Part shown: in pieces, positions 25,361-34,605 of the stretch | Layout of the letters: every line of letters begins with the position of its first letter | How positions within the stretch are numbered: the first letter of the stretch is position 1 | Assembly: GCA_024693715.1 (NCBI GenBank) | Contig: JAILKS010000048.1 | Coordinates: forward strand, 23,699 to 87,698 | Source of the DNA: Treponema sp. | Lineage (GTDB): Bacteria; Spirochaetota; Spirochaetia; Treponematales; Treponemataceae | Length of the DNA: 64,000 nt | Direction: 5' to 3' | The notes under the pieces: model-generated | Told to the model about the DNA's origin: nothing | The model's database searches: none | What the model saw: the letters and a program-made list of their open reading frames with translations, nothing else | Translations under genes and position numbers: made by a program

Positions 25361-27118
25361 ATGAATAAACTGAAACAAAACATTGCCTGGACCTTTTTAG
25401 ATTACTGGCGTGGAAAAGAATTCAAGGGTGAATGGCCTACTTTTCCGGAATTACTTAAGATTCAATCATACAGATTTGCAAAACGTCCATGCTTTACAGT
25501 CATTGAAGATAAAAAAATCACATTGACCTATCAGGAAGTTTACGAAAAGGTATGTAAGCTTACCGACTGGTTTATCGAAAACGGTCTCAAAAAAGGCGAC
25601 CATGTATGTCTTGCCGGAAAAAACTCTCCTGAATGGGCTGTAACGTATCTTGCAATTTTACAGGCAAGCGGAGTTGTAATTCCTATTGCAGATTCTCTTC
25701 ATGAAGCAGAAACAATTAATATCATCAAGGCATCAGATTCAAAATTCGCTGTTTTAGATGATGAAAAAATTCCTTATGTGAAAAAGAATTTTCCAAAAAT
25801 GACAATCAGGAATCTTAATCCTACAGATTCAAAAAACTATGTTTATAATCTGGAAGCAAAAAAAGCAGTAAAACAAAATGAACCTGCTACGGAAAATGAT
25901 CTTGCACTCATAATGTTTACATCCGGTACAACAGGAATTCCTAAAGGTGTAATGCTTACACACAAAAACATTATCGCCGACGGATACATTGCCCAGACAA
26001 ATCTTATCATAAATGAATTTGATATTTTCTATGCTCTTTTACCGATTCATCATGCTTATACAATGCAGGCAGCTTTTATCTGTCCGCTTGAAGTAGGTGC
26101 AGAAATTGTCTTCGGAAAAACAATGGCAGTAAGCAAGCTTATGAAAGAACTGCATGACGGAAAAATAACTATCATGCTTGGAGTTCCTCTTTTATATAAC
26201 AAGCTTCTTGCAGGTATTCGAAAGGGAATCAAGGAAAAAGGATTTATTGTTGCAGGATTAATGGCATTCCTGAGAGGAGTTTCCTTTACATGCAAAAAGC
26301 TTTTCAAAATCAACATTGGAAAGAAAATATTTAAACCTGTTTTACAAAAAGCAAATATCTATACTTTACGTGTTGCTATTTGTGGTGGCGGTCCTTTGGC
26401 TCCAAGTGTATTCAAACAGTATCAGGCAATGGGACTAGATTTTATTCAGGGCTACGGATTAACAGAAACATCTCCTATTATTGCACTTAATCCTGTAGAA
26501 CATTTTAAACTGGACAGTGTCGGACGCGACTTCTCCCCATATGAAGAAATCAAAATCATCAATGCAGATTCTACAAAAGACGAACATCCGGTTGGTGAAA
26601 TTGCAGTAAAAGGTCCTATGGTTATGCAGGGATACTACAAAATGCCGAAAGAAACAGCAGAAATGTTTACCGACGACGGATTCCTTAAAACCGGCGATTT
26701 AGGATGGATGGACGACGAGCATTACATCAGATTGTGCGGACGTGCAAAAAATCTTATCGTTACAAGCGGCGGTAAAAATGTTTATCCGGAAGAAATTGAA
26801 GATGCGTTCCAGTTATGTGATGATATTAATCAGATAACCTGCCGCGGTTATTATACAGATGAAGAAAAAACTGCAGAAGAAATTGAAGTTTTAATTTACG
26901 CAAGTGATGATTTATACAAACGACTCGGATTAGAAAGAAATCCTGAAACTATGCAACCTGAAGTTTATGAAGAGATTAAGAAGAATGTCTCTAAAATTAA
27001 CAAAACCTTGCAGTCGTATGAACAGATTTCAAAAATCACTATGCTTAAAGAACCTTTGGAAATGACACCGTCAAACAAGGTTAAAAGAAACTTTACTGCA
27101 AAAACTTATGATATTTAA
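25361..27118 (+). CDS. AMP-dependent long-chain acyl-CoA synthetase-like protein
   Basis: The 585-residue protein has the adenylate-forming core: MFTSGTTGIPKG (about 185-196), GYGLTETSP, TGDLGWMD and the late GRAKNLIVTSGGKNVYPEE hinge. The family activates fatty acids to acyl-AMP and then acyl-CoA. Length and motif order match FadD/AMP-binding proteins. Spirochaetes often salvage fatty acids for lipid synthesis, but the chain length used is not readable. AGGAG lies 8 bases upstream of the ATG. It converges on the CBM48 gene with 2 bp between stops. Confidence 0.93.
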   Translation: MNKLKQNIAWTFLDYWRGKEFKGEWPTFPELLKIQSYRFAKRPCFTVIEDKKITLTYQEVYEKVCKLTDWFIENGLKKGDHVCLAGKNSPEWAVTYLAILQASGVVIPIADSLHEAETINIIKASDSKFAVLDDEKIPYVKKNFPKMTIRNLNPTDSKNYVYNLEAKKAVKQNEPATENDLALIMFTSGTTGIPKGVMLTHKNIIADGYIAQTNLIINEFDIFYALLPIHHAYTMQAAFICPLEVGAEIVFGKTMAVSKLMKELHDGKITIMLGVPLLYNKLLAGIRKGIKEKGFIVAGLMAFLRGVSFTCKKLFKINIGKKIFKPVLQKANIYTLRVAICGGGPLAPSVFKQYQAMGLDFIQGYGLTETSPIIALNPVEHFKLDSVGRDFSPYEEIKIINADSTKDEHPVGEIAVKGPMVMQGYYKMPKETAEMFTDDGFLKTGDLGWMDDEHYIRLCGRAKNLIVTSGGKNVYPEEIEDAFQLCDDINQITCRGYYTDEEKTAEEIEVLIYASDDLYKRLGLERNPETMQPEVYEEIKKNVSKINKTLQSYEQISKITMLKEPLEMTPSNKVKRNFTAKTYDI

Positions 27119-27120
27119 GA

Positions 27121-27438
27121 TTATTCTTTTCTTGTAACAACAACAGAGTTGTCTGCATTACTATACGGAGCAGGAATATATTTGTCTGCCTTCCAGTCGT
27201 TTTCCCATCTTGATCCGTCCAGTAAGTATCTGAACTGATACTCTTTACCGGCTTCCAGTTCAATCTTAACAGAAAACGATCCGTCTGCTGCTTTTTTCAA
27301 CGGAGTATCTGTGCTGCTCCAGCTGTTAAAATCTCCGGCAATATTAATTGTTTTGGCATTCTGTGCAGCTTCTGCAGTAACAGTAAAAGTTACATTACAT
27401 TTTTTACCATCTTTCGAAAAAGATTTTTTTAAAGCCAT
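27121..27438 (-). CDS. Stand-alone CBM48 / glycogen-binding domain protein
   Basis: This 105-residue protein consists almost entirely of one beta-sandwich module. INIAGDFNSWS, then LKKAADGSFSVKIELEAG, YQFRYLLDG and NDWKADKY match the CBM48/AMPK-beta glycogen-binding pattern usually attached to branching and debranching enzymes. No catalytic domain is present, so a role as a glycan-binding or regulatory partner is inferred. GGAG lies 7 bases before the ATG, after a TATAAG-containing AT-rich region. Confidence 0.85.
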   Translation of the reverse strand: MALKKSFSKDGKKCNVTFTVTAEAAQNAKTINIAGDFNSWSSTDTPLKKAADGSFSVKIELEAGKEYQFRYLLDGSRWENDWKADKYIPAPYSNADNSVVVTRKE

Positions 27439-27541
27439 TTATATCTCCATCCCTCGCCACTAAGAAAACCTTATATCAATAAAATAGACCTTTTTGCTGA
27501 ATAATTCAATACATTTTTTAATTTAAATTTCTGTTACTTTA

Positions 27542-27570
27542 TTGAAGATTTTTTTCATATTCATTATATT
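27542..27570 (+). promoter_or_regulatory. metK promoter
   Basis: TTGAAG (27542-27547), a 17-bp spacer and TATATT (27565-27570) predict transcription starting near 27577, just upstream of the riboswitch aptamer. Confidence 0.65.
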
Positions 27571-27583
27571 TAACTTAATAATT

Positions 27584-27657
27584 ATTCCGTTGATTTATCC
27601 AAATTGCAGAACGGAATTCGGTACTTCCAGTATCGATAAATCTTGCTAAAGAGGAGG
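27584..27657 (+). promoter_or_regulatory. SAM-II-type riboswitch with an inserted hairpin, upstream of metK
   Basis: P1 is a perfect 8-bp helix, ATTCCGTT (27584-27591) with AACGGAAT (27610-27617). Its loop reads GATTTATCC-AAATTGCAG, very like the SAM-II loop (GAUUUAACC-GUAUUGCAA). Downstream come GATAAAT (27635-27641) and GCTAAAGAGG (27645-27654), matching the conserved SAM-II 3' strand. The second helix would pair TGC of the loop with GCT-side GCA-complementary bases, and TCC with GGA of the Shine-Dalgarno, so ligand binding would hide the ribosome site. Unlike the classical form, a 6-bp hairpin (27619-27635) separates P1 from the 3' strand. SAM-V shares this core and is an alternative name. 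Confidence 0.85.
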
Positions 27658-27663
27658 TCCATA

Positions 27664-28869
27664 ATGGACGCTGTCTTAAACAAAAATCACTATTTATTTA
27701 CATCTGAATCTGTCGGTGAAGGTCATCCCGATAAATTATGCGATCAGATTTCCGACGCTATTCTAGATTACAGTCTTTCTCTGGACAAGGATGCTCACGT
27801 TGCCTGCGAGACCTTTGCTACAACAAATTTTGTTCTTGTTGGCGGAGAAATTAAATTTACCCGAAAAGAAATTGAGCTTGAAGCCTTTAAAAAAGATGTT
27901 GAAAAAATAGCACGAGATGTAGTCAAAAATATCGGCTATGATGATGAAAACAAAGGACTTGATTATAAAACCTTTGAATTTATGAACAGACTTCATGCAC
28001 AGTCAGAAGATATCAGTCAGGGCGTTGACGGTACAGGATTAAAAATATATGAAGGACAACAGGGTGCCGGTGACCAGGGGATGATGTTTGGCTTTGCCTG
28101 CAATGAAACGCCTTCCTTAATGCCCGCTCCAATTTTTTATTCACATCAGATTTTAAAAAAAGCAGCCGAATTAAGAAAAACAGGAAAAATCAGCTGGCTT
28201 AGACCTGATGCAAAATCTCAGGTTACGGTTGAATACGACAACTATAAGCCTGTAAGAATTGATGCCGTTGTAGTTTCACACCAGCATGATGATAATATTA
28301 AGCATGATGAAATTGAACGGACAATTATTGAAAAAATCATAAAGCCGGTACTTGAGCCGACAGGACTTTTAGACGAAAACACAAAATATTACATCAATCC
28401 TACCGGAAAATTTGTAAAGGGCGGACCTGACGGTGATTCAGGTTTAACCGGACGAAAAATAATTGTTGATACCTATGGTGGAATGGGCCGTCATGGAGGC
28501 GGTGCTTTCAGCGGTAAAGATCCAAGTAAGGTAGACCGTTCAGCCGCTTACATGGCACGCTATATTGCAAAAAACATTGTCGCATCAAATTTGGCAGAAA
28601 GAGCAGAGGTTGAGCTTGCCTATGCAATCGGAGTTCCATTTCCCGTTTCAATTATGGTTGAAACCTTTGGCACAGAAAAAGCAGAAAAATCAAAAATTGA
28701 AGCAGCGGTAAAAAAGGTTTTCGACTGCACACCTTCTGGAATCACAAAGACACTTGGTCTTAAAGCGCCGATTTATTCAAAAACAGCAAGCTACGGTCAT
28801 TTTGGCCGCGACGAATTCCCTTGGGAAAAAACCGACAAGGCTGAAGAATTACAAAAAGCAATACAATAG
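27664..28869 (+). CDS. metK: S-adenosylmethionine synthetase
   Basis: The 401-residue enzyme makes SAM from methionine and ATP. Family motifs are present: [17 protein letters not shown] near the N-terminus, the [10 protein letters not shown] hexapeptide region and the glycine-rich GGGAFSGKD loop. I use the ATG at 27664, seven bases after GAGGAGG; an upstream in-frame start at 27643 would fall inside the riboswitch 3' strand. The predicted SAM-sensing leader gives direct product feedback on translation initiation. Confidence 0.98.
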   Translation: MDAVLNKNHYLFTSESVGEGHPDKLCDQISDAILDYSLSLDKDAHVACETFATTNFVLVGGEIKFTRKEIELEAFKKDVEKIARDVVKNIGYDDENKGLDYKTFEFMNRLHAQSEDISQGVDGTGLKIYEGQQGAGDQGMMFGFACNETPSLMPAPIFYSHQILKKAAELRKTGKISWLRPDAKSQVTVEYDNYKPVRIDAVVVSHQHDDNIKHDEIERTIIEKIIKPVLEPTGLLDENTKYYINPTGKFVKGGPDGDSGLTGRKIIVDTYGGMGRHGGGAFSGKDPSKVDRSAAYMARYIAKNIVASNLAERAEVELAYAIGVPFPVSIMVETFGTEKAEKSKIEAAVKKVFDCTPSGITKTLGLKAPIYSKTASYGHFGRDEFPWEKTDKAEELQKAIQ

Positions 28870-28977
28870 AAAGATTTTGTAATTCAGTATATTTTCGAAG
28901 CATAGAAAGAGTATATTGTTCCGGATCATCATTTGTCCAAAATACTTCTTTTACTGTACATTAGCTCTTATTTCTTC

Positions 28978-28989
28978 TATGATTATTTC
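28978..28989 (+). promoter_or_regulatory. -10 box placed for a leaderless HD-protein transcript
   Basis: TATGAT (28978-28983) is followed by TATTTC and the ATG at 28990. A TGTACA lies 17 bp upstream of the -10 and could be the -35. Confidence 0.45.
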
Positions 28990-30105
28990 ATGAATTACTT
29001 TGAGCCGTACAACTGGAAAAAAATGATGAACTCTCATCCCTCGTATAACTATAGTCTTTCTGAATATTTTGAAATTCTGTGTCCGAAGGATGATTATCCT
29101 GCTTTTATTGACAAATATCTTTCTCTTGATATTTTACAGCGGCTTAAAGGAATCGGACTTTTATGCGGTACAGACTGGACATCTCTTTATAAAAACCGAT
29201 TTTATTATTCCCGTTTTAATCACAGCTTTGGAGTTGCACTTATAATCTGGCATTTTACGCATGATAAAAAACAAACGCTTGCAGGACTTTTTCACGATAT
29301 TGCAACACCTGTTTTTTCACATGTATCAGATTTCAGAAAAGGTGATGCATTAACTCAAACAGCAACTGAAGAACCTACTGCAAAAATTTTACAAAGCTCA
29401 AAGAAGCTTGAAGAATTATTAAAACAGGACGAGCTCAGCGTATCACAGATTGAAGATTATCATATATATCCTGTTGCAGATAATGAAATTCCAAATCTAA
29501 GTGCCGACAGACTTGAATACATGTTTCCTTCAGGAATGGCTCTCGATGGAAGCTGGACGATGGATGAAATTAAACGCTGCTACAACGATATCATCATATT
29601 AAAAAACGAAAACAAGACTGACGAACTAGGATTTAAAACAAAAGAAATTGCCGAACTTTACTGCAAGCATTTTTGTATGATTGGTCATATTCTTCAGTTG
29701 AACGAAAATAAGCTTACCCTTGAACTTTTAGGACAGATTATGAATCTTTCTGAAAAAGAAAACATACTTACAGAAAAAGATTTTATGTCTTTAAGCGAAA
29801 AACAGATATTTGAAAAAATTGATGATTTCCTTAATTCAAAGCATCAGAAAACAGAGAATTCCCTGCTACTGAAAAAATATTATAAAACCTTCATAAATAT
29901 GAAAAAAATCAGGCATACTTCACATCCGCTGAAAAATCATTTTTGTGTGAAACTCAATGTTAAACAAAGATATATTAATCCTCTAGTAAAAGGCGAAGAA
30001 AAAAATTCACGCCTGTCTGACATCTCTGTATCTGCAAAACAAATCATCAAGGATTTTCTGTCATACAAGGATTCAGACTACGGCTGCGTAAAACTGATTA
30101 ATTAA
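28990..30105 (+). CDS. HD-domain phosphohydrolase-like protein
   Basis: The 371-residue cytoplasmic protein has a dGTPase/SAMHD-like HD layout: RFNHSFGVALIIWH (first His), then AGLFHDIATPVFSHVSD with the HD pair, and a later ADRLEYMFPSG that may give the last Asp. Such enzymes hydrolyse phosphate esters or dNTPs; the substrate is unknown. I chose ATG 28990, with TATGAT 6 bases upstream; the open frame extends to a TTG at 28933 with no ribosome site. Its stop abuts that of the convergent chemoreceptor gene. Confidence 0.8.
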   Translation: MNYFEPYNWKKMMNSHPSYNYSLSEYFEILCPKDDYPAFIDKYLSLDILQRLKGIGLLCGTDWTSLYKNRFYYSRFNHSFGVALIIWHFTHDKKQTLAGLFHDIATPVFSHVSDFRKGDALTQTATEEPTAKILQSSKKLEELLKQDELSVSQIEDYHIYPVADNEIPNLSADRLEYMFPSGMALDGSWTMDEIKRCYNDIIILKNENKTDELGFKTKEIAELYCKHFCMIGHILQLNENKLTLELLGQIMNLSEKENILTEKDFMSLSEKQIFEKIDDFLNSKHQKTENSLLLKKYYKTFINMKKIRHTSHPLKNHFCVKLNVKQRYINPLVKGEEKNSRLSDISVSAKQIIKDFLSYKDSDYGCVKLIN

Positions 30106-32016
30106 CTATTCTTCATCAACGTGAAACTGATTAACCTGATCAGATATTGTATTTACAAAAGATTGATTTCCGGTTGCCGATTCATCAACAAGTTTAATTG
30201 TATTCTGTAAATCCTCTGTAGCGCTCAAACTTTCCTGAACCGCTTCTTCTGTTTCGGTAGATGCATTTACTACTGTAAGCATAAATTCCCGAAGACTTTC
30301 TGCCTGTTCATTTTCTACAACTGTAAGCTCTTTTACTTCCTGAACCGATGACATAATTTCTTCCGCCGCATCTCTTGTTTCCATAGCACCGACTCTCTGC
30401 TCTTCCATCGCTTCATAAATGCTCTTTACAAGCTGCTCGTTCTGATCTACACGATTAGCAATTACCGCAAACAATTCTCCTGCAGATGAAATTGCCTCAA
30501 CTCCTGCAGAAATTTTCAAAAGCATTTCATCAATTTTTGTCTGAATCATAGAAGCACTTTCTGAAGAAGAAGCGGCAAGTGTATTAACTTCATCTGCAAC
30601 AACAGCAAAGCCTTTTCCTACATCACCGGCATGTGCCGCTTCAATTGCAGCATTCATTGAAAGAAGGTCTGTTTTTTCAGAAATATCCTGAATAACTGCA
30701 ATAGATGTCTGAACATCCTCAAAGGCATCTTTTATTTCTTTCATTGTTTTTACAGCAAGCTCTACAACAGCCGTTCCCTTATGACTTGATGCAGTTAATT
30801 CCTGCGAAACTGACTGTGCCTTTGTAGATATTTCAGCAACAGAGTTTATACTTGCCGACATTTCTGTAATTGAAGAAGAAATCGCACTCATCGCTTCTGT
30901 TTGAGCGGCAATATGCTGTTTTACATTTTCAACATTTGCAACTAAAGTCGAAATGCTTTCATCTGCTTCATAAATCAAAGAAGTCTGATTTGTACTATTC
31001 TGTGCAATTTTTTCAAGCTTTGATGCCATGTTCACAAGTGCACTTGATGCAGAACCTGCAGATTCAACGATTACATTTGCAGAATCAGATACATTTCCGG
31101 TTCCTTTTCTCAATTCCATTATCATATACGAAAGCTTAGAAATCATCGTATTAATAGAAGACGTAAGCATTCCAAAATCATCAGTTAATGTAATATCAAT
31201 TCGTGTCGTTAAATCACCTTTAACTGCAATATCTTCTATTAAAGTGCTAGTCGTTCTGATTCGTGAAGAAAGTCCGGTAACTGCCTTAAAGAACGGATAT
31301 GAACAAAGAAGAAGTGATTGCAAGACACAACTTAAAACCCTAAGAAGCATCTGTTTTGTTGTAAATCCAGTAATAAGTCCTTCTTCAAGATTCTGTAAAA
31401 GTCCATAAGGAGCTGCTATCATATTGATAGAGAAAAAATATGTACATGATATTACCGTAAAAATAATTGAGCCGGAAATATCCATTGATTTATATTTTTT
31501 AAATGTATGAAAATCCTGAATTTTTAAAAGTGCTCTGTATTTTGTGAGGCCAAGGTCGAGTCCGTTTGCAGTTGCAGTAAACGAGATAAATCCAAAACCC
31601 ATTGCCTGTGCAATAATAAGGAACATTCTTATCGGAATAGGAACTACCCTTCCCTGCGCAATTCCAAGATAAACTAAAATTACCTGTCCTACAAAAAAAC
31701 CGACAAAGTTACCTATCATTGTCAGATTAATCAGATGCTTGTAACAACGGCAGCCAATTTCAATATCATCCTTTGTGGCAACATAATCCTCCTGTCTGAT
31801 TTTCCGAACAAGATTATCAAACGGACGGGAAATGAAAAATGCAATAATACTAAGCAAAATGATAAGTATTGTTGCAACCGCAATTGTTAAGAAACTACCG
31901 CTCCACATTGACTGAGGTTCGTTATAAATAAATTCAAGTGCGAACCATCGAAGAAAAAGCACACAAATATATGTAACAGGTGCTAGAATACCAATAAAAG
32001 TTCCATAGACACTCAT
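30106..32016 (-). CDS. Methyl-accepting chemotaxis protein with multi-helix membrane sensor
   Basis: The 636-residue protein has about six hydrophobic helices in residues 1-255, rather than the usual two flanking a periplasmic domain. A HAMP segment follows (about 255-310) and then a long coiled-coil signalling domain. The tip contains a conserved stretch ending VVADEVNTLA. It should control CheA and swimming direction. The C-terminus (NQFHVDEE) shows no CheR-binding pentapeptide. TATAAT lies 8 bases before the ATG with no Shine-Dalgarno. Confidence 0.92.
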   Translation of the reverse strand: MSVYGTFIGILAPVTYICVLFLRWFALEFIYNEPQSMWSGSFLTIAVATILIILLSIIAFFISRPFDNLVRKIRQEDYVATKDDIEIGCRCYKHLINLTMIGNFVGFFVGQVILVYLGIAQGRVVPIPIRMFLIIAQAMGFGFISFTATANGLDLGLTKYRALLKIQDFHTFKKYKSMDISGSIIFTVISCTYFFSINMIAAPYGLLQNLEEGLITGFTTKQMLLRVLSCVLQSLLLCSYPFFKAVTGLSSRIRTTSTLIEDIAVKGDLTTRIDITLTDDFGMLTSSINTMISKLSYMIMELRKGTGNVSDSANVIVESAGSASSALVNMASKLEKIAQNSTNQTSLIYEADESISTLVANVENVKQHIAAQTEAMSAISSSITEMSASINSVAEISTKAQSVSQELTASSHKGTAVVELAVKTMKEIKDAFEDVQTSIAVIQDISEKTDLLSMNAAIEAAHAGDVGKGFAVVADEVNTLAASSSESASMIQTKIDEMLLKISAGVEAISSAGELFAVIANRVDQNEQLVKSIYEAMEEQRVGAMETRDAAEEIMSSVQEVKELTVVENEQAESLREFMLTVVNASTETEEAVQESLSATEDLQNTIKLVDESATGNQSFVNTISDQVNQFHVDEE

Positions 32017-32030
32017 AATTCGTTATTATA
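32017..32030 (-). promoter_or_regulatory. -10 box adjacent to the MCP start codon
   Basis: Minus-strand TATAAT (32025-32030), then eight bases, then the ATG. The 5' leader would be at most a few bases. Confidence 0.4.
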
Positions 32031-32110
32031 CCACAAATAAGCAAATTATGGAAAAACTTTTTTTTATCTGCTATAGTTTATTTACAACAATATTTCTTTT
32101 GGAGATAAAA

Positions 32111-32956
32111 ATGAGCGTTATTCAAGGAATTTTACTTGGAATTTTACAGGGAGTTACCGAATTTCTGCCGGTTTCATCCTCAGGGCATCTTCAGATAGCA
32201 CAGAAATTATTCGGTCTTGAAAATATCCCTCTTTTGTTTGATGTATTTCTTCACCTTGCAACTCTTCTTGCTGTATGTCTTTTCTTCTGGAAAAAAATCG
32301 CGGCACTTTTAAAATGTCTTGGAAGATGGATTACAAAAAAAGAAAATAAAAATCCGCCTGATGCTAATGACATCCTTTGCGGAACTGACATCGCCGGTAG
32401 AAGAACGATTATTGCATTAATAATTTCAACTGTAATTACAGGAGCAATCGGAATCGTAACAAGTAAACTTATTCCGGAAATGCCTGTAAAATTTGTCTGC
32501 ATAGGATTTTTAATCACAGCTGCCTTATTAATCATTTCTAAAATCATTAACAGTAAAAATGAAAAAACAATAGAAAAAAAACAGGAAGGAGTGAGCGTTA
32601 AACAATCGGTTTTAATCGGATTCATGCAGGGAATCGGAACTTTACCGGGAATCAGTAGAAGCGGTTCAACAATTTCAGGCGCACTTTTTGGTAAACTCGA
32701 ACGAAAAGCTGCCGGTGAATATTCTTTCCTGGTTTCAATCCCGGCTATTCTTGGTGCTTTTATTCTTGAACTTAAGGACCTTGGAGATGTTTCTGAATCT
32801 ATCGGTGCTGCTCCGGTTATTGCAGGCTGTATAAGCGCCTTTATTGTAGGTTTTCTTGCACTTGCCGGTCTTATGAAATTAATAAAACACGGAAAGCTTG
32901 CCTGGTTTGCAGCATATTTAATCCCGGCTGGAATTTTAGGATTGATTTTTCTTTAA
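32111..32956 (+). CDS. uppP: Undecaprenyl-diphosphatase UppP (BacA family)
   Basis: The 281-residue integral membrane protein has both family signatures: LQGVTEFLPVSSSGHL near residue 13 (Glu-rich motif) and PGISRSGSTISGAL near residue 183. It dephosphorylates C55-PP to recycle the lipid carrier for peptidoglycan synthesis. The ATG at 32111 follows GGAG and starts the first membrane helix; an extension to 32048 has no family support. It lies 18 bp before the NAD(P)HX repair gene. Confidence 0.96.
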   Translation: MSVIQGILLGILQGVTEFLPVSSSGHLQIAQKLFGLENIPLLFDVFLHLATLLAVCLFFWKKIAALLKCLGRWITKKENKNPPDANDILCGTDIAGRRTIIALIISTVITGAIGIVTSKLIPEMPVKFVCIGFLITAALLIISKIINSKNEKTIEKKQEGVSVKQSVLIGFMQGIGTLPGISRSGSTISGALFGKLERKAAGEYSFLVSIPAILGAFILELKDLGDVSESIGAAPVIAGCISAFIVGFLALAGLMKLIKHGKLAWFAAYLIPAGILGLIFL

Positions 32957-32974
32957 TAACCAGAGCATCATAAA

Positions 32975-34512
32975 ATGAAGAAGATTTTTTCTAATCCTGA
33001 CAAAATAGAAAAAGACGCAAAACAAAGATTTTCCATTCCCGACTTTCTGATGATGGAACATGCAGCGATGGGAATGGCAGACTACATTATTAACAATTAC
33101 AAATCTGTTTCTTCTATTCTTGTTCTTGCGGGAAAAGGAAATAACGGTGCCGATGGATATGCGCTTGTTCGACTTCTTTTAGAAAAATCCTTTACCGCCG
33201 ACTTTTATGTTTTAAGTCTGGCATCTCCTTCTACAGTTGAAGCAAAAGCTCAATACAAAATGTGCGAAGAACTTTCAAAAGCTTTTCGGGTAAAATTTAT
33301 AGAAAAAAAAGCTCTTAATGAAATTTTAAATCCTGAAAAAAGCAAAAATCTTTTGGTTCTTGACTGTATTTTTGGAACAGGTTTTAAAGGTGATTTTTCT
33401 GATGATGTCACTGAAATTCTGCAGGCGGTAAACAAAACTGAATGCTATAAATTAGCGTGCGACATTCCATCAGGACTTCATGCCAACGGTTCTGTATGTA
33501 AGAATGCTTTTAATGCTGATGCTACTGTTTCTATGGGATGCGACAAGCTTTGTTTTTATTCAGATTCTGCAAAGGCTGTCTGTGGAAAAATTATCATTAA
33601 AAATCTTGGAATTCCGGAAAATGCTTTTTATGGAGAAAATGAACCTGCTGCTTTTAAAATTGAAAAGGATGACATAAAACTTCCATACAGAATATATCCG
33701 AATGTTCATAAAGGAAAATTCGGACATACTGCAGTTTTATCAGGTGATAAGGGAGGAGCCTCAATTCTTGCGGCAGAAGCGGCATTATATTCTGGAAGCG
33801 GATTAACAACCATTATCGAACAACCCGAATCAGAGCTTAAAAAATTTAAAATCTCGCCGGAGCTCATCCTTTCTTCTTCTCTTCCCAAAAAAACAACCTG
33901 TATAATTCTTGGACCGGGAGTTTCACACTTTAATCCGTCTGCAAATCAGATAATTGAAGAATATTTTAATGACGGGGCAGAAAAACATACTGCGGTTTTT
34001 GATGCAGGCGTTTTTGATCAGAAGGAACTCATAAAAAAAATTGAACAATATTCAAAAACAGATGGAAATGAAATTGTATTTACTCCTCATCTTTATGAAT
34101 TAAGCAGATTCTGTAAAATTGTTAAAGAACTTTATCCCGATGTCAGTTATACAAAGGATGATGTCAACGTAGAAAACCTTTCATCGCTCCCTGAAGCAAG
34201 AATCCGTGTCGGAAAAGAAATAAACAGAATTTTCCCAAACGCAGCACTTATAATGAAAAGTGCAGATACTTTCATCGCCTGTAAAGGAAAAATCTACATC
34301 ATTACGGACGGCACACAAAATCTTGCAAAAGGTGGCAGCGGAGATGTTCTTTGCGGAATGACAGGTTCTCTTCTTTCACAGGGATACAACGCTTTAGATG
34401 CAAGTATAACAGCGTGCGAATCTCATGCATTGATTTCAAAAAATACGGAAAAGAAGCCTTCGATTTTTCACCGGTAAAATTTATTGAAATCATCAAAAAA
34501 GAATTTAAATAA
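32975..34512 (+). pseudogene. Bifunctional NAD(P)HX epimerase/dehydratase with a -1 frameshift near the 3' end
   Basis: The N-terminal half is a YjeF_N epimerase (VLAGKGNNGADGYALVRLL, CDIPSGL). The C-terminal half is the ADP-dependent dehydratase (HKGKFGHTAVLSG, FTPHLYELSR, LAKGGSGDVLCGM). Together they repair hydrated NADH/NADPH. The uninterrupted frame stops at 34477 with an atypical tail. In the -1 frame from the A6 run near 34438-34443, the protein continues KYGKEAFDFSPVKFIEIIKK to a stop at 34512, which is the tail expected for the family. The slip site reads A-AAA-AAT, so a sequencing error, a real mutation or programmed frameshifting are all possible. Function may be intact. Confidence 0.8.
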
Positions 34513-34605
34513 TATAAAATATATAATCAACACTAGAATTTAATTATCATTTTTTATAAAATATTAATACATTGCCGTAAAGTTATTAAATAAAGTGGGG
34601 TAACC

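Noticed and set aside
27542..27657. SAM-I (S-box) riboswitch
   Set aside because: The leader is far too short and lacks the four-way junction; it fits the small pseudoknot class.
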